Positions 1-8,243 of a stretch of 35,173 bases of DNA are shown piece by piece. The notes beneath the pieces are model-generated. The model saw only the letters and a program-made list of their open reading frames with translations, searched no databases and was not told the origin of the DNA. The stretch is from Planctomycetaceae bacterium (GTDB lineage Bacteria > Planctomycetota > Planctomycetia > Planctomycetales > Planctomycetaceae): contig JAKFUF010000209.1 of the NCBI GenBank assembly GCA_021732845.1, positions 1 to 35,173 of the forward strand, written 5' to 3'. Numbering within the stretch: the first letter of the stretch is position 1; every line of letters starts with the position of its first letter. A program made the position numbers and the translations under genes.

Positions 1-120
1 GATCGCTGGCGGTCTCCCGCCGAACGCCTCAACAAACATCGCTACCACGACAACTGGCTGCAAAACCTCTTGGTCTCGGCCTCAATGAACGGCTACCGAC
101 CCGCCCCCCAAAAAGCGTGA
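1..120 (+). CDS. C-terminal fragment of an unrecognised protein
   Basis: The first 117 bases read without a stop as 39 codons and end at TGA 118-120, so this is the 3' end of a gene that begins before the window. The visible tail is rich in Arg, His, Asn and Trp (it contains DRWRSPAERLNKHRYHDNW) and ends in a basic PQKA. I do not recognise the family. No signal or membrane segment is visible in this part. It is followed by about 110 bases of non-coding sequence before the convergent pterin dehydratase gene. Confidence 0.5.
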   Translation, partial: DRWRSPAERLNKHRYHDNWLQNLLVSASMNGYRPAPQKA

Positions 121-234
121 CGGTCAGCAATTTTTGAAATCTGAGATTCGTTGAGAATGACGGAGACGACTTTTGTTGGAAGCCTCAAATTTGAAATTCC
201 GTCGCATGGCGAAACTGCCCATGCGACGCCGGCC

Positions 235-594
235 TCAGCCGGCCTTCTTCACCGAAATCGGCAGACGGTCAATCTGGGCCGCCAGGATAAAGTCGTTCTC
301 AGACAGTCCGCCGATGGCATGCGTCCAGATTTCGATGGCGACGTTGCGGTAACCGGTCAGGTGCAGGTCCGGGTGATGCTGCTCCCGTTCGGCCAGCCCC
401 GAGACGCGATGGAAGAAGTCCATTCCCGCCAGGAAGTTCTTGACGGTCCATTCCCGGCGGATGCGCTGGCCATCGGCCGTCACTTTCCAGCCAGGGACTG
501 ACCCGAGCAGATCTTCGACCTGGTCGCTGGTGAGCGTGGGGATGCCGCCCTCACAGGGGACACATTTCTTTTCGGCAAGTTCCGTGGCTGTCAT
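235..594 (-). CDS. 4a-hydroxytetrahydrobiopterin dehydratase (pterin-4a-carbinolamine dehydratase)
   Basis: This 119-residue protein matches the PCD/DCoH family over its full length. The family dehydrates 4a-hydroxytetrahydropterin and so recycles the pterin cofactor of aromatic amino-acid hydroxylases. The family signature is visible: EREQHHPD at residues 69-76 with the paired His73-His74-Pro75, then Trp90-Thr-His92 and Asp101. The N-terminus has the CVPCEGG stretch common in bacterial members. The ATG at 594 is preceded on the minus strand by GAGGAG seven bases upstream, which supports the start. No aromatic hydroxylase gene is next to it, so the partner is not shown by context. It appears to be a stand-alone gene. 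Confidence 0.93.
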   Translation of the reverse strand: MTATELAEKKCVPCEGGIPTLTSDQVEDLLGSVPGWKVTADGQRIRREWTVKNFLAGMDFFHRVSGLAEREQHHPDLHLTGYRNVAIEIWTHAIGGLSENDFILAAQIDRLPISVKKAG

Positions 595-689
595 GGTTCC
601 GCTCCTCGGAGAATGGAATGATCCTTCACCCTATTATTGCGGCGCGCCCGTGTCGGCCAATGGGCCGGCTGCCTGGATGGCTCCTTACC

Positions 690-1168
690 ACGCAAACTGA
701 CCCGCGTGGCTCCGGGACACCGCCAGTGGATCGGAGTGAGCGTCAGCGAGCGGATCCACGACAGGTGTTTCGGAATCACGCAAACTGACACAGCCCGCGT
801 GGCTCCGGGACACCGCCAGTGGATCGGAGTGAGCGTCAGCGAGCGGATCCACGACAGGTGTTTCGGAATCACGCAAACTGACACAGCCCCCGCGTGGCTC
901 CGGGACACCACCAGTGGATCGGAGTGAGCGTCAGCGAGCGGATCCACGACAGGTGTTTCGGAATCACGCAAACTGACACAGCCCCCGCGTGGCTCCGGGA
1001 CACCACCAGTGGATCGGAGTGAGCGTCAGCGAGCGGATCCACGACAGGTGTTTCGGAATCACGCAAACTGACACAGCCCGCGTGGCTCCGGGACACCGCC
1101 AGTGGATCGGAGTGAGCGTCAGAGAGCGGATCCACGACAGGTGTCTCGGGATCACGCAAACTGACACA
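690..1168. repeat. Five tandem 93-95 bp repeats
   Basis: Units begin at 703, 796, 891, 986 and 1079 (spacing 93, 95, 95, 93), each starting with CGCGTGGCTCCGGGACAC. A partial unit (CGCAAACTGACC) precedes the first. Units 1, 2 and 5 carry CACCGCCAG where units 3 and 4 carry CACCACCAG. Unit 5, nearest the MoxR gene, has several private substitutions. Inside each unit GTGGATC and GATCCAC form a 7-bp stem about 20 bases apart. The array begins three bases beyond the MoxR stop codon. All six frames are partly open, which creates spurious reading frames. I see no sign that it codes for protein. Confidence 0.95.
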
Positions 1169-1170
1169 TC

Positions 1171-2202
<1,032 letters not shown>

Positions 2203-2687
2203 GGTGAAATTCTTCGAGGTTCGATGACGTAAAGTCGGTCGGCCGGTGAGGCGCGGACGGAACGATCATAGAAGATTGCCACACGGGCTGTCATGGTTAC
2301 AGGACAGCGGTGACAAGAGTGCCAATGCGAAGCACTCGTGACTTTGGGTTGACCGCAGGATTATAAACCGCAGGGGACACAGAGAACCGCAGAGGGAAAG
2401 CGAGGATCATCCTGAGTGTGCGCTGCCGGCTCGCTTGATGCGAGTTGTGCCTGGAAGGCAAATCCTCCTCCACGGTGAAATACCGCTTTTCCTCATGAAC
2501 GCGGTTTGGAGACGCGTTTGCCAAGCGATTGAATGATTCGCCGCCGCCCAGCATTTCCTCGACGCCAGGACTGACGATCAACGCCGCGGGATTGTTCATG
2601 AGTCTCCACTGAGCGCGAAAGACCGGGCCGTTTCGGCAGCCCCAATCGAAAATCCAAAATCCAAAATATCCCATGGCGGAGCAGCCA
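2203..2687. other. Intergenic region with short degenerate repeats
   Basis: This is the space between the divergent MoxR and dehydrogenase genes, so both promoters should lie here. I found no convincing -35/-10 pair. Around 2350-2396 there is a degenerate run built on the word CCGCAG (AACCGCAG...AACCGCAGAGGG). Around 2646-2668 the word AATCCAAA is repeated (AAAATCCAAAATCCAAAAT). Long open frames on the minus strand across this region are antisense shadows. Confidence 0.5.
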
Positions 2688-3695
2688 ATGTTCAAAGCCG
2701 TGCGGCTGAATGCCACGACATATCCGACCGAGGCGGTCGAGCGGGAAGAGCTGGCGCGCGTCGGCGCGAAACTGGTCGAGGTGGAAGGGCAGCGGCCTGA
2801 GGAGATCCTGGCAGCGGCGGCAGACTGTGACGCGCTCTTGGTCGTCTCGTCGAGCGTGCCACGGCAGGTCATCGAACAAATGCCGCGCTGCCGGGTGATC
2901 TCGCGCTTGGGTGCCGGGACCGACAAGATCGACATTGCCGCCGCCACCGAACGCGGCATCCTCGTCACCAATGTGCCCGACTTCTGCATCAATGAGCAGG
3001 CCGAACACACCTTCGCATTGCTGCTCGCCTTCCATCGCCGACTGCCGTACATGCTGCAGGCGATGCGCGCCGGCCACTGGACTGCGCGCAGCCACCAGGC
3101 CGTGCATCGCCTGGCGGGACAGACTCTGGGGCTGATCGGCTTCGGCGCGAGCGCGCAAGCGGTGGCCCAGCGCGCTGCCGCGTTCGGAATGCAGCTCATC
3201 GCCTGGGTCCGCAACGCCGAGAAGGATGCGGCCATCGCGGCGCGATCTGAAGTGACACTGGCACCCATGGAGACGGTGCTCTCGACCGCCGACTACATCT
3301 CACTGCACATCCCGTTGACGGCCGAGACCCGTGGCTTGCTCAACGCCGCGCGATTGAAGCTGCTGAAGCCGACGGCCGTGCTGATCAACACGGCGCGTGG
3401 GGCTCTGGTCGATGAAGCGGCGCTGATTGATGCATTGCGGGACCACCGCATTGGTGGCGCTGCGCTCGACGTGTTCCAGGGTATTGATGTCTTCGCCGAA
3501 CCCGGCCCGCCTCCCGCGCATCCCTTCTTCGAGTTGGACAATGTCCTGCTCACTCCGCACTGCGCCGGCAGTTCGGTGGAATCCTCAATCGATTCGAAGA
3601 CGCGCGGTGCCCGGCATGCCGCGATGGTGCTGTCGGGGCAGACACCAAAGCATGTCGTGAACCCGGAGGTGCTGACACATGTTGGACGCGGTTGA
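2688..3695 (+). CDS. D-2-hydroxyacid dehydrogenase (phosphoglycerate-dehydrogenase-like)
   Basis: The protein is an NAD-dependent D-isomer 2-hydroxyacid dehydrogenase. The N-terminal substrate lobe is followed by a Rossmann fold with LGLIGFGASAQAVA, in which the usual GxGxxG is relaxed to GFGASA. The catalytic Arg lies in NTARGALVDE, a Glu in FAEPGPP, and the catalytic His in LLTPHCAGSS. The cysteine after that His and the long Pro-rich loop after Glu differ from SerA. There is no ACT domain, so the protein is shorter than classical SerA, and I would not call it serA. I chose ATG 2688 because GCGGAG lies six bases upstream. ATG 2673, in frame, would add five residues but has no ribosome site. 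The exact substrate is unknown. Confidence 0.88.
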   Translation: MFKAVRLNATTYPTEAVEREELARVGAKLVEVEGQRPEEILAAAADCDALLVVSSSVPRQVIEQMPRCRVISRLGAGTDKIDIAAATERGILVTNVPDFCINEQAEHTFALLLAFHRRLPYMLQAMRAGHWTARSHQAVHRLAGQTLGLIGFGASAQAVAQRAAAFGMQLIAWVRNAEKDAAIAARSEVTLAPMETVLSTADYISLHIPLTAETRGLLNAARLKLLKPTAVLINTARGALVDEAALIDALRDHRIGGAALDVFQGIDVFAEPGPPPAHPFFELDNVLLTPHCAGSSVESSIDSKTRGARHAAMVLSGQTPKHVVNPEVLTHVGRG

Positions 3696-4433
3696 TCTGC
3701 CGCAGGTCCGTGTTTCATCCGTGTTCAATCCGTGGCTCAACTTCATCGCCGCGCCACCATGCGTCCGCTTGAAACGCCAGCGGCACTCCCGCTTCATAAG
3801 GATCGATGCCCAACTGCACGATGGCGTCATGCCACTGCATCCGCAGTGAGTCGGGCGGTATTCGCGGAACTGCAGTGAGACAGTCGGGACAGTCGAACCG
3901 ATGGGGTGCTGGTCACAGCGACGGCCTCTCGTCGCATCTCTTCGCAGCAATGGACCGGCATGCGCGTGACTCTCTGAAGTGTGTGTGATCGAACATCGAC
4001 CAATGAGCATGAAACTGTTGATTGATTGATCGATCATGTCGCACATGCGGTCAAATGTGCGGCAAGACACACCGCGCGATGCGCGCGTTTCACGGATGTG
4101 GGACAAGCGCGCGACAGGTGTGTTGATGATGCTTGATGAGCCACGGGTGTGCTGAAAAATGCACTTTTCCCGTGTGTTCATGATGATTCTCGCTGCATGG
4201 CGGAGCGTGGGTCGTGTTCACCCACACGACTGTCGAGCGCGCATCAGGGCAGTGTTGAAGCCCAGCGCGCCGTCATGACTCCCAGTCCGTGTGCATGACG
4301 GATGAGTTCGCCGCAGGCGGCTCGCGCGAGGTTCACAGCGACCATCGAGCACAGCGACTCGTGCGCTGCGCAGTGCATGCGCGCATGATGAAGTTGAAGG
4401 AGATGATCATCTTCACCATCAACCACGGCATCA

Positions 4434-4469
4434 AAAAAGTGTGTTTTCCCACGGGAAAACACACTTTTT
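4434..4469. repeat. Perfect 17-bp inverted repeat
   Basis: AAAAAGTGTGTTTTCCC (4434-4450) is followed after two bases by its exact reverse complement (4453-4469). The stem starts with five A and ends with five T. As RNA it would form a terminator-like hairpin on either strand. No gene lies close on either side, so its role is unclear. The related words GCACTTTTCCCGTGTG near 4161-4176 suggest an imperfect second copy. Confidence 0.8.
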
Positions 4470-4484
4470 CACGGACCGCGAAGC

Positions 4485-4520
4485 CGTGTGTGATGCACAG
4501 CGCGCGGTGCATCACACGCG
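4485..4520. repeat. Inverted repeat with 8-base loop
   Basis: GTGTGATGCAC (4488-4498) and GTGCATCACAC (4507-4517) are exact reverse complements around the loop AGCGCGCG. The stem can extend outward by three pairs, one of them a G-T wobble. It lies 16 bases after the 17-bp inverted repeat. Confidence 0.7.
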
Positions 4521-4659
4521 CGCATGCAGCACGCGTGAAGGCCCGCGCGGATGATGAATGACGCGCTGCATGACGCTCTCAAGCGCGCTGTTGAAGGTCC
4601 TCCGCATGCAAGTTTTTAAAAATTCAGAGAAATTGCGGAGTTTTGTGATGAAAAAAAGG

Positions 4660-4687
4660 TTGCACATTTTTTTGAATTGCTTAGGAT
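4660..4687 (+). promoter_or_regulatory. Possible promoter of the H1-like gene
   Basis: An AT-rich stretch in otherwise GC-rich DNA contains TTGCAC (4660-4665) and TAGGAT (4682-4687) spaced by 16 bases. Each is a partial match to the sigma-70 -35 and -10 consensus. It lies just before the structured leader. This is inference from consensus only. Confidence 0.3.
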
Positions 4688-4699
4688 GACCGCATGAAA

Positions 4700-4857
4700 G
4701 GTGTAAGTCCTTGAGTGAACGCCGCGTGACTGAAAAACAATGGTGCTGAAGTCACGGCAGACCCAACGAGGACTTACCGCCAGCCGGTCAAGGTTGTTCG
4801 GTTGGTTGCAAGCATGCAGCGCGTTTTACCCAATCCAAATCCGGTGCCAGCGGTAAG
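4700..4857 (+). promoter_or_regulatory. Structured leader with two mutually exclusive stems
   Basis: GTAAGTCCT (4703-4711) pairs perfectly with AGGACTTAC (4769-4777) and encloses an inner stem CGTGACT/AGTCACG (4725-4731 with 4750-4756). The same central strand, CTTACCGC (4773-4780), is also the exact complement of GCGGTAAG (4850-4857). The two outer stems share 4773-4777, so both cannot form at once. The second stem ends 23 bases before the AAGGAGG ribosome site of the H1-like gene. This layout resembles an attenuator or riboswitch-type leader. I do not recognise a known class. Confidence 0.45.
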
Positions 4858-4895
4858 ACGACTGCGAGTGTTGGCTCTGTAAGGAGGAACTTTCG

Positions 4896-5015
4896 GTGGC
4901 CAAGAAAGCAGCAGCAGCAGCGAAGAAGGCAGCCCCTGCGAAAAAAGCAGCAGCCGCAGCTCCCGCCAAGAAGGCGGCAGCAAAGAAGGCGACGAAGAAG
5001 GCAGCCAAGAAGTAA
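4896..5015 (+). CDS. Histone H1-like Lys/Ala-repeat mini-protein
   Basis: A GTG start at 4896 is preceded by a strong AAGGAGG (4881-4887) with eight bases between. The frame reads 39 codons to TAA 5013-5015. The product is almost wholly Lys and Ala with two Pro and one Thr, in repeating KKAAA and KKAAPA units (it begins AKKAAAAAKKAAPAKK). This matches the Lys/Ala/Pro-rich tail of bacterial histone H1-like proteins (Hc1-type and AlgP-type repeats), which bind DNA without a fixed fold. A nucleoid role is inferred. There is no globular domain, so it is a tail only. The GTG start and short length make it easy to miss. A hairpin follows at 5058-5085. Confidence 0.75.
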   Translation: MAKKAAAAAKKAAPAKKAAAAAPAKKAAAKKATKKAAKK

Positions 5016-5057
5016 CTGCCTTGGTGGGTCATCCCACCCGCAAGCTACAACGAGTGC

Positions 5058-5085
5058 GAAGCGGTCGAGGTTTCTCGGCCGCTTC
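5058..5085 (+). terminator. Hairpin after the H1-like gene
   Basis: GAAGCGGTCGAG (5058-5069) and CTCGGCCGCTTC (5074-5085) form a 12-bp stem with one G-U pair and the loop GTTT. A weaker stem GTGGG/CCCAC lies just before it, near 5023-5040. The following bases (GGCTATTTAC) are only weakly T-rich. Confidence 0.55.
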
Positions 5086-5264
5086 GGCTATTTACAGCGT
5101 GCCAAAATGCAGTTTCTCCACGGGAATTGACCGCTTCTCGATTCTCCCCCGCTCCATGCCGGCACGGTCGCCGCCGCCCCGCGCCACAGTTTATGATGGG
5201 CTCTGCCGACCGCTTCGCGACCCTCCTGGCATTCCCTTGGAACCATCAACCGGAGAACCACTCC

Positions 5265-6740
5265 ATGCCGCGTCCCATCGTGGCCACTTGCCTGATCCTT
5301 CTGGCATTCCTTCCCGGCTTGAGCAACATGGCGCATGCGGCTGATGCCGCGCTCCGGGCGGGGGCCGCCGCCAGCACACTCACGCCAGCGCTGGGCAGTC
5401 CGATCATCGGTGGCTTTGCCCCCTTCCCGGCCACACACGTGCATGACGAACTGCATGCGCGGTGCCTCGTGCTGGATGATGGCACAACAAAGCTGGCGCT
5501 GGTCGTCTGCGACCTGCTCGGCCTGCACTCCAATGTCAGCGATGAGGCGCGCAGGCGGATTGAAGCCACGACCGGCATCCCCAAGTCGTGCGTCCTCATC
5601 AGTGGCACGCACACCCATTCCGCCGCCAGCGTGCTGGGCAAGAGCCGCCTCGTGCGCGATGTGCCACTGGATGCCTATCAGCAGTTCGTGGCTCAGCGCA
5701 TTGCCGACAGTGTGCAGTGCGCGCACAACACGCTGCGGCCCGCCGAGCTGGCCGTGGGCACGGTCGACGTTCCCGAGCATGTCTTCAACCGCCGCTGGCA
5801 TCTGCGGCCCGGCACCATGCCCGAGAACCCCTTCGGCACGATCGACCTGGTGAAAATGAACCCTGGCGCGGGCAGCCCCAACCTCGTGGAACCCGCCGGC
5901 CCCACCGATCCGCAGGTGTCATTCCTTGCCGTGCGCGAACCCGATGGCAAGCCGATCTCGGTGTTCACCACATACTCGCTGCACTATGTCGGCGGCGTGG
6001 GCAACGGACACATCTCCGCGGACTATTACGGGTACTTTTGCGAGCATCTCGCGCGGCTGCTCAAGGCGGACCAGTTCGATCCTCCCTTCGTGGCTCTGCT
6101 GGCGAACGGCACCAGCGGCGACATCAACAACATCAACTTCCGTACGCCGCGTGCGGGTCAGCCAGCTTACAAGCAGATGCAGTACGTGGCTGAAGACGTG
6201 GCAACAAAGGTGCACGCGAAACTGCCCGAGTTGAAGTATGCGCGCGACATCCGGCTCGATGCCCGCTACCGTGAACCGGTCCTCAAGCGCAGGCCGCTCA
6301 CCCCCGAGCAACTGGCCTGGGCCAAGACCACGCTGGAGACGCGTCCCGAAGTTGCCGGCAAGACCGACCTGTCGCGAATCTATGCCGAACGGACCCAGGC
6401 GCTGGCCGCTGCACCTGAATCCGTTGCCATGCCCGTCCAAGTCCTGGCCATCGGCGATGCGATGATCGGCACGATGCCCTGTGAAGTCTTCTGCGAGATC
6501 GGCCTCGAGTTCCGCAGTCGCTGCCAGCAGCAACGGGCCTTCATGGTCTCACTCAACCACGGCTACATGGGCTACCTGCCCACCCCGCGCCAGCACGACC
6601 TCGGTGGCTATGAAACCTGGATCGGCACCAATCAACTGGAACGCGAGGCTTCGGTGAAGCTGCTGAATGAACTGATAGCGATGACGGAGGAGATTGTGGC
6701 GGCGCGGAAGGGGAAGGTTGAAGGCACAAATGACAAATGA
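5265..6740 (+). CDS. Secreted neutral/alkaline ceramidase-like protein
   Basis: The protein (491 residues) has a signal peptide (MPRPIVATCLILLAF up to about AHA-AD) and then a domain of the neutral/alkaline non-lysosomal ceramidase N-terminal type. The conserved zinc-site segments are visible: GTHTHSAAS (classical THTHSG), TTYSLHYVGG with its single His, ANGTSGDINN, PCEVFCEIG, and HGYMGYLPT near the end. It is shorter than true ceramidases because it lacks their C-terminal Ig-like domain. Planctomycetes carry many such paralogues with unknown substrates, so the activity is not settled. I chose ATG 5265 because CGGAG lies about nine bases upstream and the signal peptide begins there; the frame stays open upstream to 5127. 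A second, divergent member lies at 13157-14665. Confidence 0.85.
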   Translation: MPRPIVATCLILLAFLPGLSNMAHAADAALRAGAAASTLTPALGSPIIGGFAPFPATHVHDELHARCLVLDDGTTKLALVVCDLLGLHSNVSDEARRRIEATTGIPKSCVLISGTHTHSAASVLGKSRLVRDVPLDAYQQFVAQRIADSVQCAHNTLRPAELAVGTVDVPEHVFNRRWHLRPGTMPENPFGTIDLVKMNPGAGSPNLVEPAGPTDPQVSFLAVREPDGKPISVFTTYSLHYVGGVGNGHISADYYGYFCEHLARLLKADQFDPPFVALLANGTSGDINNINFRTPRAGQPAYKQMQYVAEDVATKVHAKLPELKYARDIRLDARYREPVLKRRPLTPEQLAWAKTTLETRPEVAGKTDLSRIYAERTQALAAAPESVAMPVQVLAIGDAMIGTMPCEVFCEIGLEFRSRCQQQRAFMVSLNHGYMGYLPTPRQHDLGGYETWIGTNQLEREASVKLLNELIAMTEEIVAARKGKVEGTNDK

Positions 6741-6934
6741 CAAATGACAAAATGGTCGATGGTTCGCCGAGGCGGTTCGAGGGAACTTTGCCGTCAGGCT
6801 GGCTTGGTGGCCTCGGACTAGCGGGAGAATGCGGCGGTGGGGTGGTGACTGCATGACCGAGAGGATCGAGGTAGAACATGCTCGACGACAGACTCTGATC
6901 ATGGCAGAATCAGAAGAGACAAAGGATCAAAAAC

Positions 6935-7107
6935 ATGACACTCCGTGAACAGGTTCTGCAGCAGGTTTTGGCATTGCCGCTGCCAGATCAGGCTTATGTG
7001 GCCCAGGCCGTGGAAAACCATCTCATCCAGGTACGACCACTGCCCGTGATGCGGCAGTTGTCATGGCAGAACTTCGACAGCGACAAGCCCTCGAGTCAAC
7101 GAAGTGA
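6935..7107 (+). pseudogene. Broken antitoxin of a ParE/RelE-type toxin-antitoxin pair
   Basis: The start (MTLREQVLQQVLALPLPDQA) looks like the addiction-module antitoxin family (TIGR02574-like). The original frame loses that character after about residue 31 and runs on to 7180, overlapping the toxin. A second frame over 7033-7107 encodes ARDAAVVMAELRQRQALE and stops at TGA 7105-7107. That stop overlaps the toxin's GTG start by four bases, the normal coupling in such pairs. The two halves together give about 57 codons where about 80 would be expected. I infer an internal deletion that also shifted the frame. A simple two-frame artefact is less likely, because the second frame ends exactly where it should. 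Confidence 0.6.
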
Positions 7108-7430
7108 AAGTCTCATTCCTGGCCGACGCAGAGACGGAGATCGAATCCGCTCGAAGCTATTTGAATCGTCAGCGATCTGACCTTGGAACGGGCTTTCTCG
7201 ATGATCTCGACCTCACCGTACGCGAGATCACCAACCGGCCCTTTGGTTTTCCCAAGGTGGAAACGCTTCCGGATGACGAGCCATACCGGCGTGCGCTGAT
7301 GGGCATCTTTCGTTACGCAGTCATCTTCGAATGTCTGTCTGAAGAGATCCTCATCGTCGCAGTCGCGCATACCAGCCGAACTATTGGCTCAACCGCCGTG
7401 GCTGATTTCACCTTTCATCCACTTCAATAG
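7104..7430 (+). CDS. ParE/RelE-family toxin with a frameshifted C-terminus
   Basis: The 108-residue reading frame starts at GTG 7104. It has the family features LGTGFLDDLDLTVREI, EPYRRALMGIFRYAVIFEC and ILIVAVAHTSR. The family normally ends in RxPxYW plus a few basic residues. Here the sequence after HTSR becomes TIGSTAVADFTF in frame. In another frame the bases 7382-7405 read YWLNRRG and stop. One missing base near 7380-7382 would restore the expected tail. With the broken antitoxin upstream, this pair looks inactive or decaying. The ParE/RelE fold itself is mostly complete. Confidence 0.7.
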   Translation: MKVSFLADAETEIESARSYLNRQRSDLGTGFLDDLDLTVREITNRPFGFPKVETLPDDEPYRRALMGIFRYAVIFECLSEEILIVAVAHTSRTIGSTAVADFTFHPLQ

Positions 7431-7487
7431 TTCACACCTCGCGCTCCACTCGTCATTGGTCATTGGGGTCATTCCCGAAGGGTCACC

Positions 7488-8216
7488 ATGCCTCGCCTCA
7501 GCGTGAACGTCAACAAAGTCGCCACGTTGCGAAACTCGCGCGGCGGCAGTGTCCCCAGTGTGCTGGAGGCGGTCGATGTCTGTCTGCAGGCGGGTGTGAC
7601 CAGCATCACGGTGCATCCCCGCGCGGATGAGCGCCACATCACACGCCGCGACGTGCAAGAAATTGCCCACCGCCTCGCGACACTTCGTGGCTCAATCGAG
7701 TTCAACATCGAAGGTGATCCGCGGCCCGATTTGGTCGACATGGTCTGTGCCGTTCGACCTGATCAATGCACGCTGGTGCCGGTCCTGCCCGGTGAGATCA
7801 CCAGCCAGGCTGGCTGGCCTGCCGACACCCCGCCAGACAGCCTTCGCGAGATCATCCAGCGGATGCAGCAGTCACAGGTCCGCGTGAGCCTGTTTGTCGA
7901 TCCCATTCTGGAAGCCGTCGAATGGGCCGCCGCGCTGGGGGGCGACCGCATCGAACTCTATACCGAACCGTTCGCGCGGGCCTTTGAACAGGGCCAGGGT
8001 GAACAGTCGCTCTCGCAGTATGCGCTGGCAGCAGAGAGAGCCCATGCCTTAGGGCTGGGCATCAATGCTGGACACGATCTCGACTTGAACAACCTGCCGC
8101 TGTTTCGCACCCTCCCGCATCTGGACGAAGTCTCCATCGGCCACGCCCTGATCAGCCGTGCCCTGTTCGTGGGACTCGATCACGTCGTCCGCGAATACGT
8201 GGACGTACTCTCATAG
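7488..8216 (+). CDS. pdxJ: Pyridoxine 5'-phosphate synthase
   Basis: PdxJ makes pyridoxine 5'-phosphate from 1-deoxy-D-xylulose 5-phosphate and 3-amino-2-oxopropyl phosphate, the last ring-forming step of the DXP-dependent vitamin B6 pathway. The 242-residue length is normal for this TIM barrel. Visible signatures are NVNKVATLRNSRGG at residues 7-20, HPRADERHI at 43-51 with His43, Arg45 and His50, the catalytic Glu75 in FNIEGDPRPD, GLGINAGHDLDLNNL, and the phosphate-binding SIGHALISRAL near the end. The ATG at 7488 follows GAAGGG. The gene is convergent with the DUF1080 lipoprotein gene, 27 bases apart, and no other B6 gene is nearby. Confidence 0.95.
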   Translation: MPRLSVNVNKVATLRNSRGGSVPSVLEAVDVCLQAGVTSITVHPRADERHITRRDVQEIAHRLATLRGSIEFNIEGDPRPDLVDMVCAVRPDQCTLVPVLPGEITSQAGWPADTPPDSLREIIQRMQQSQVRVSLFVDPILEAVEWAAALGGDRIELYTEPFARAFEQGQGEQSLSQYALAAERAHALGLGINAGHDLDLNNLPLFRTLPHLDEVSIGHALISRALFVGLDHVVREYVDVLS

Positions 8217-8243
8217 TCGACGCAGTCGTTGATGCCGCGCCGC

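Larger units (their letters stand above)
3696..4599. other. Gene-poor, hairpin-dense region
   Basis: No frame in this 0.9 kb gives a recognisable protein. The sequence is built from GCGCGC and TGATGA-type words and holds many inverted repeats. Examples are CGCACAT/ATGTGCG near 4037-4060, CACGGG/CCCGTG near 4142-4172, GTGGGT/ACCCAC (4207-4225), CCGTCATG/CATGACGG near 4271-4302, the palindrome GATGATCATC near 4402-4411, a 17-bp perfect stem (4434-4469) and an 11-bp stem (4488-4517). This could be a structured RNA, decayed mobile DNA, or a site for nucleoid proteins. I cannot decide between these. Confidence 0.5.

Noticed and set aside
690-1168. CRISPR array
   Set aside because: The 93-95 bp units are directly adjacent with no unique spacers, and no cas genes are present.
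4691-4800. Fragment of a group II intron (GGTGTAAGTCC-like word)
   Set aside because: No domain V hairpin or intron-encoded reverse transcriptase was found, and the pairing is explained by the local stems.
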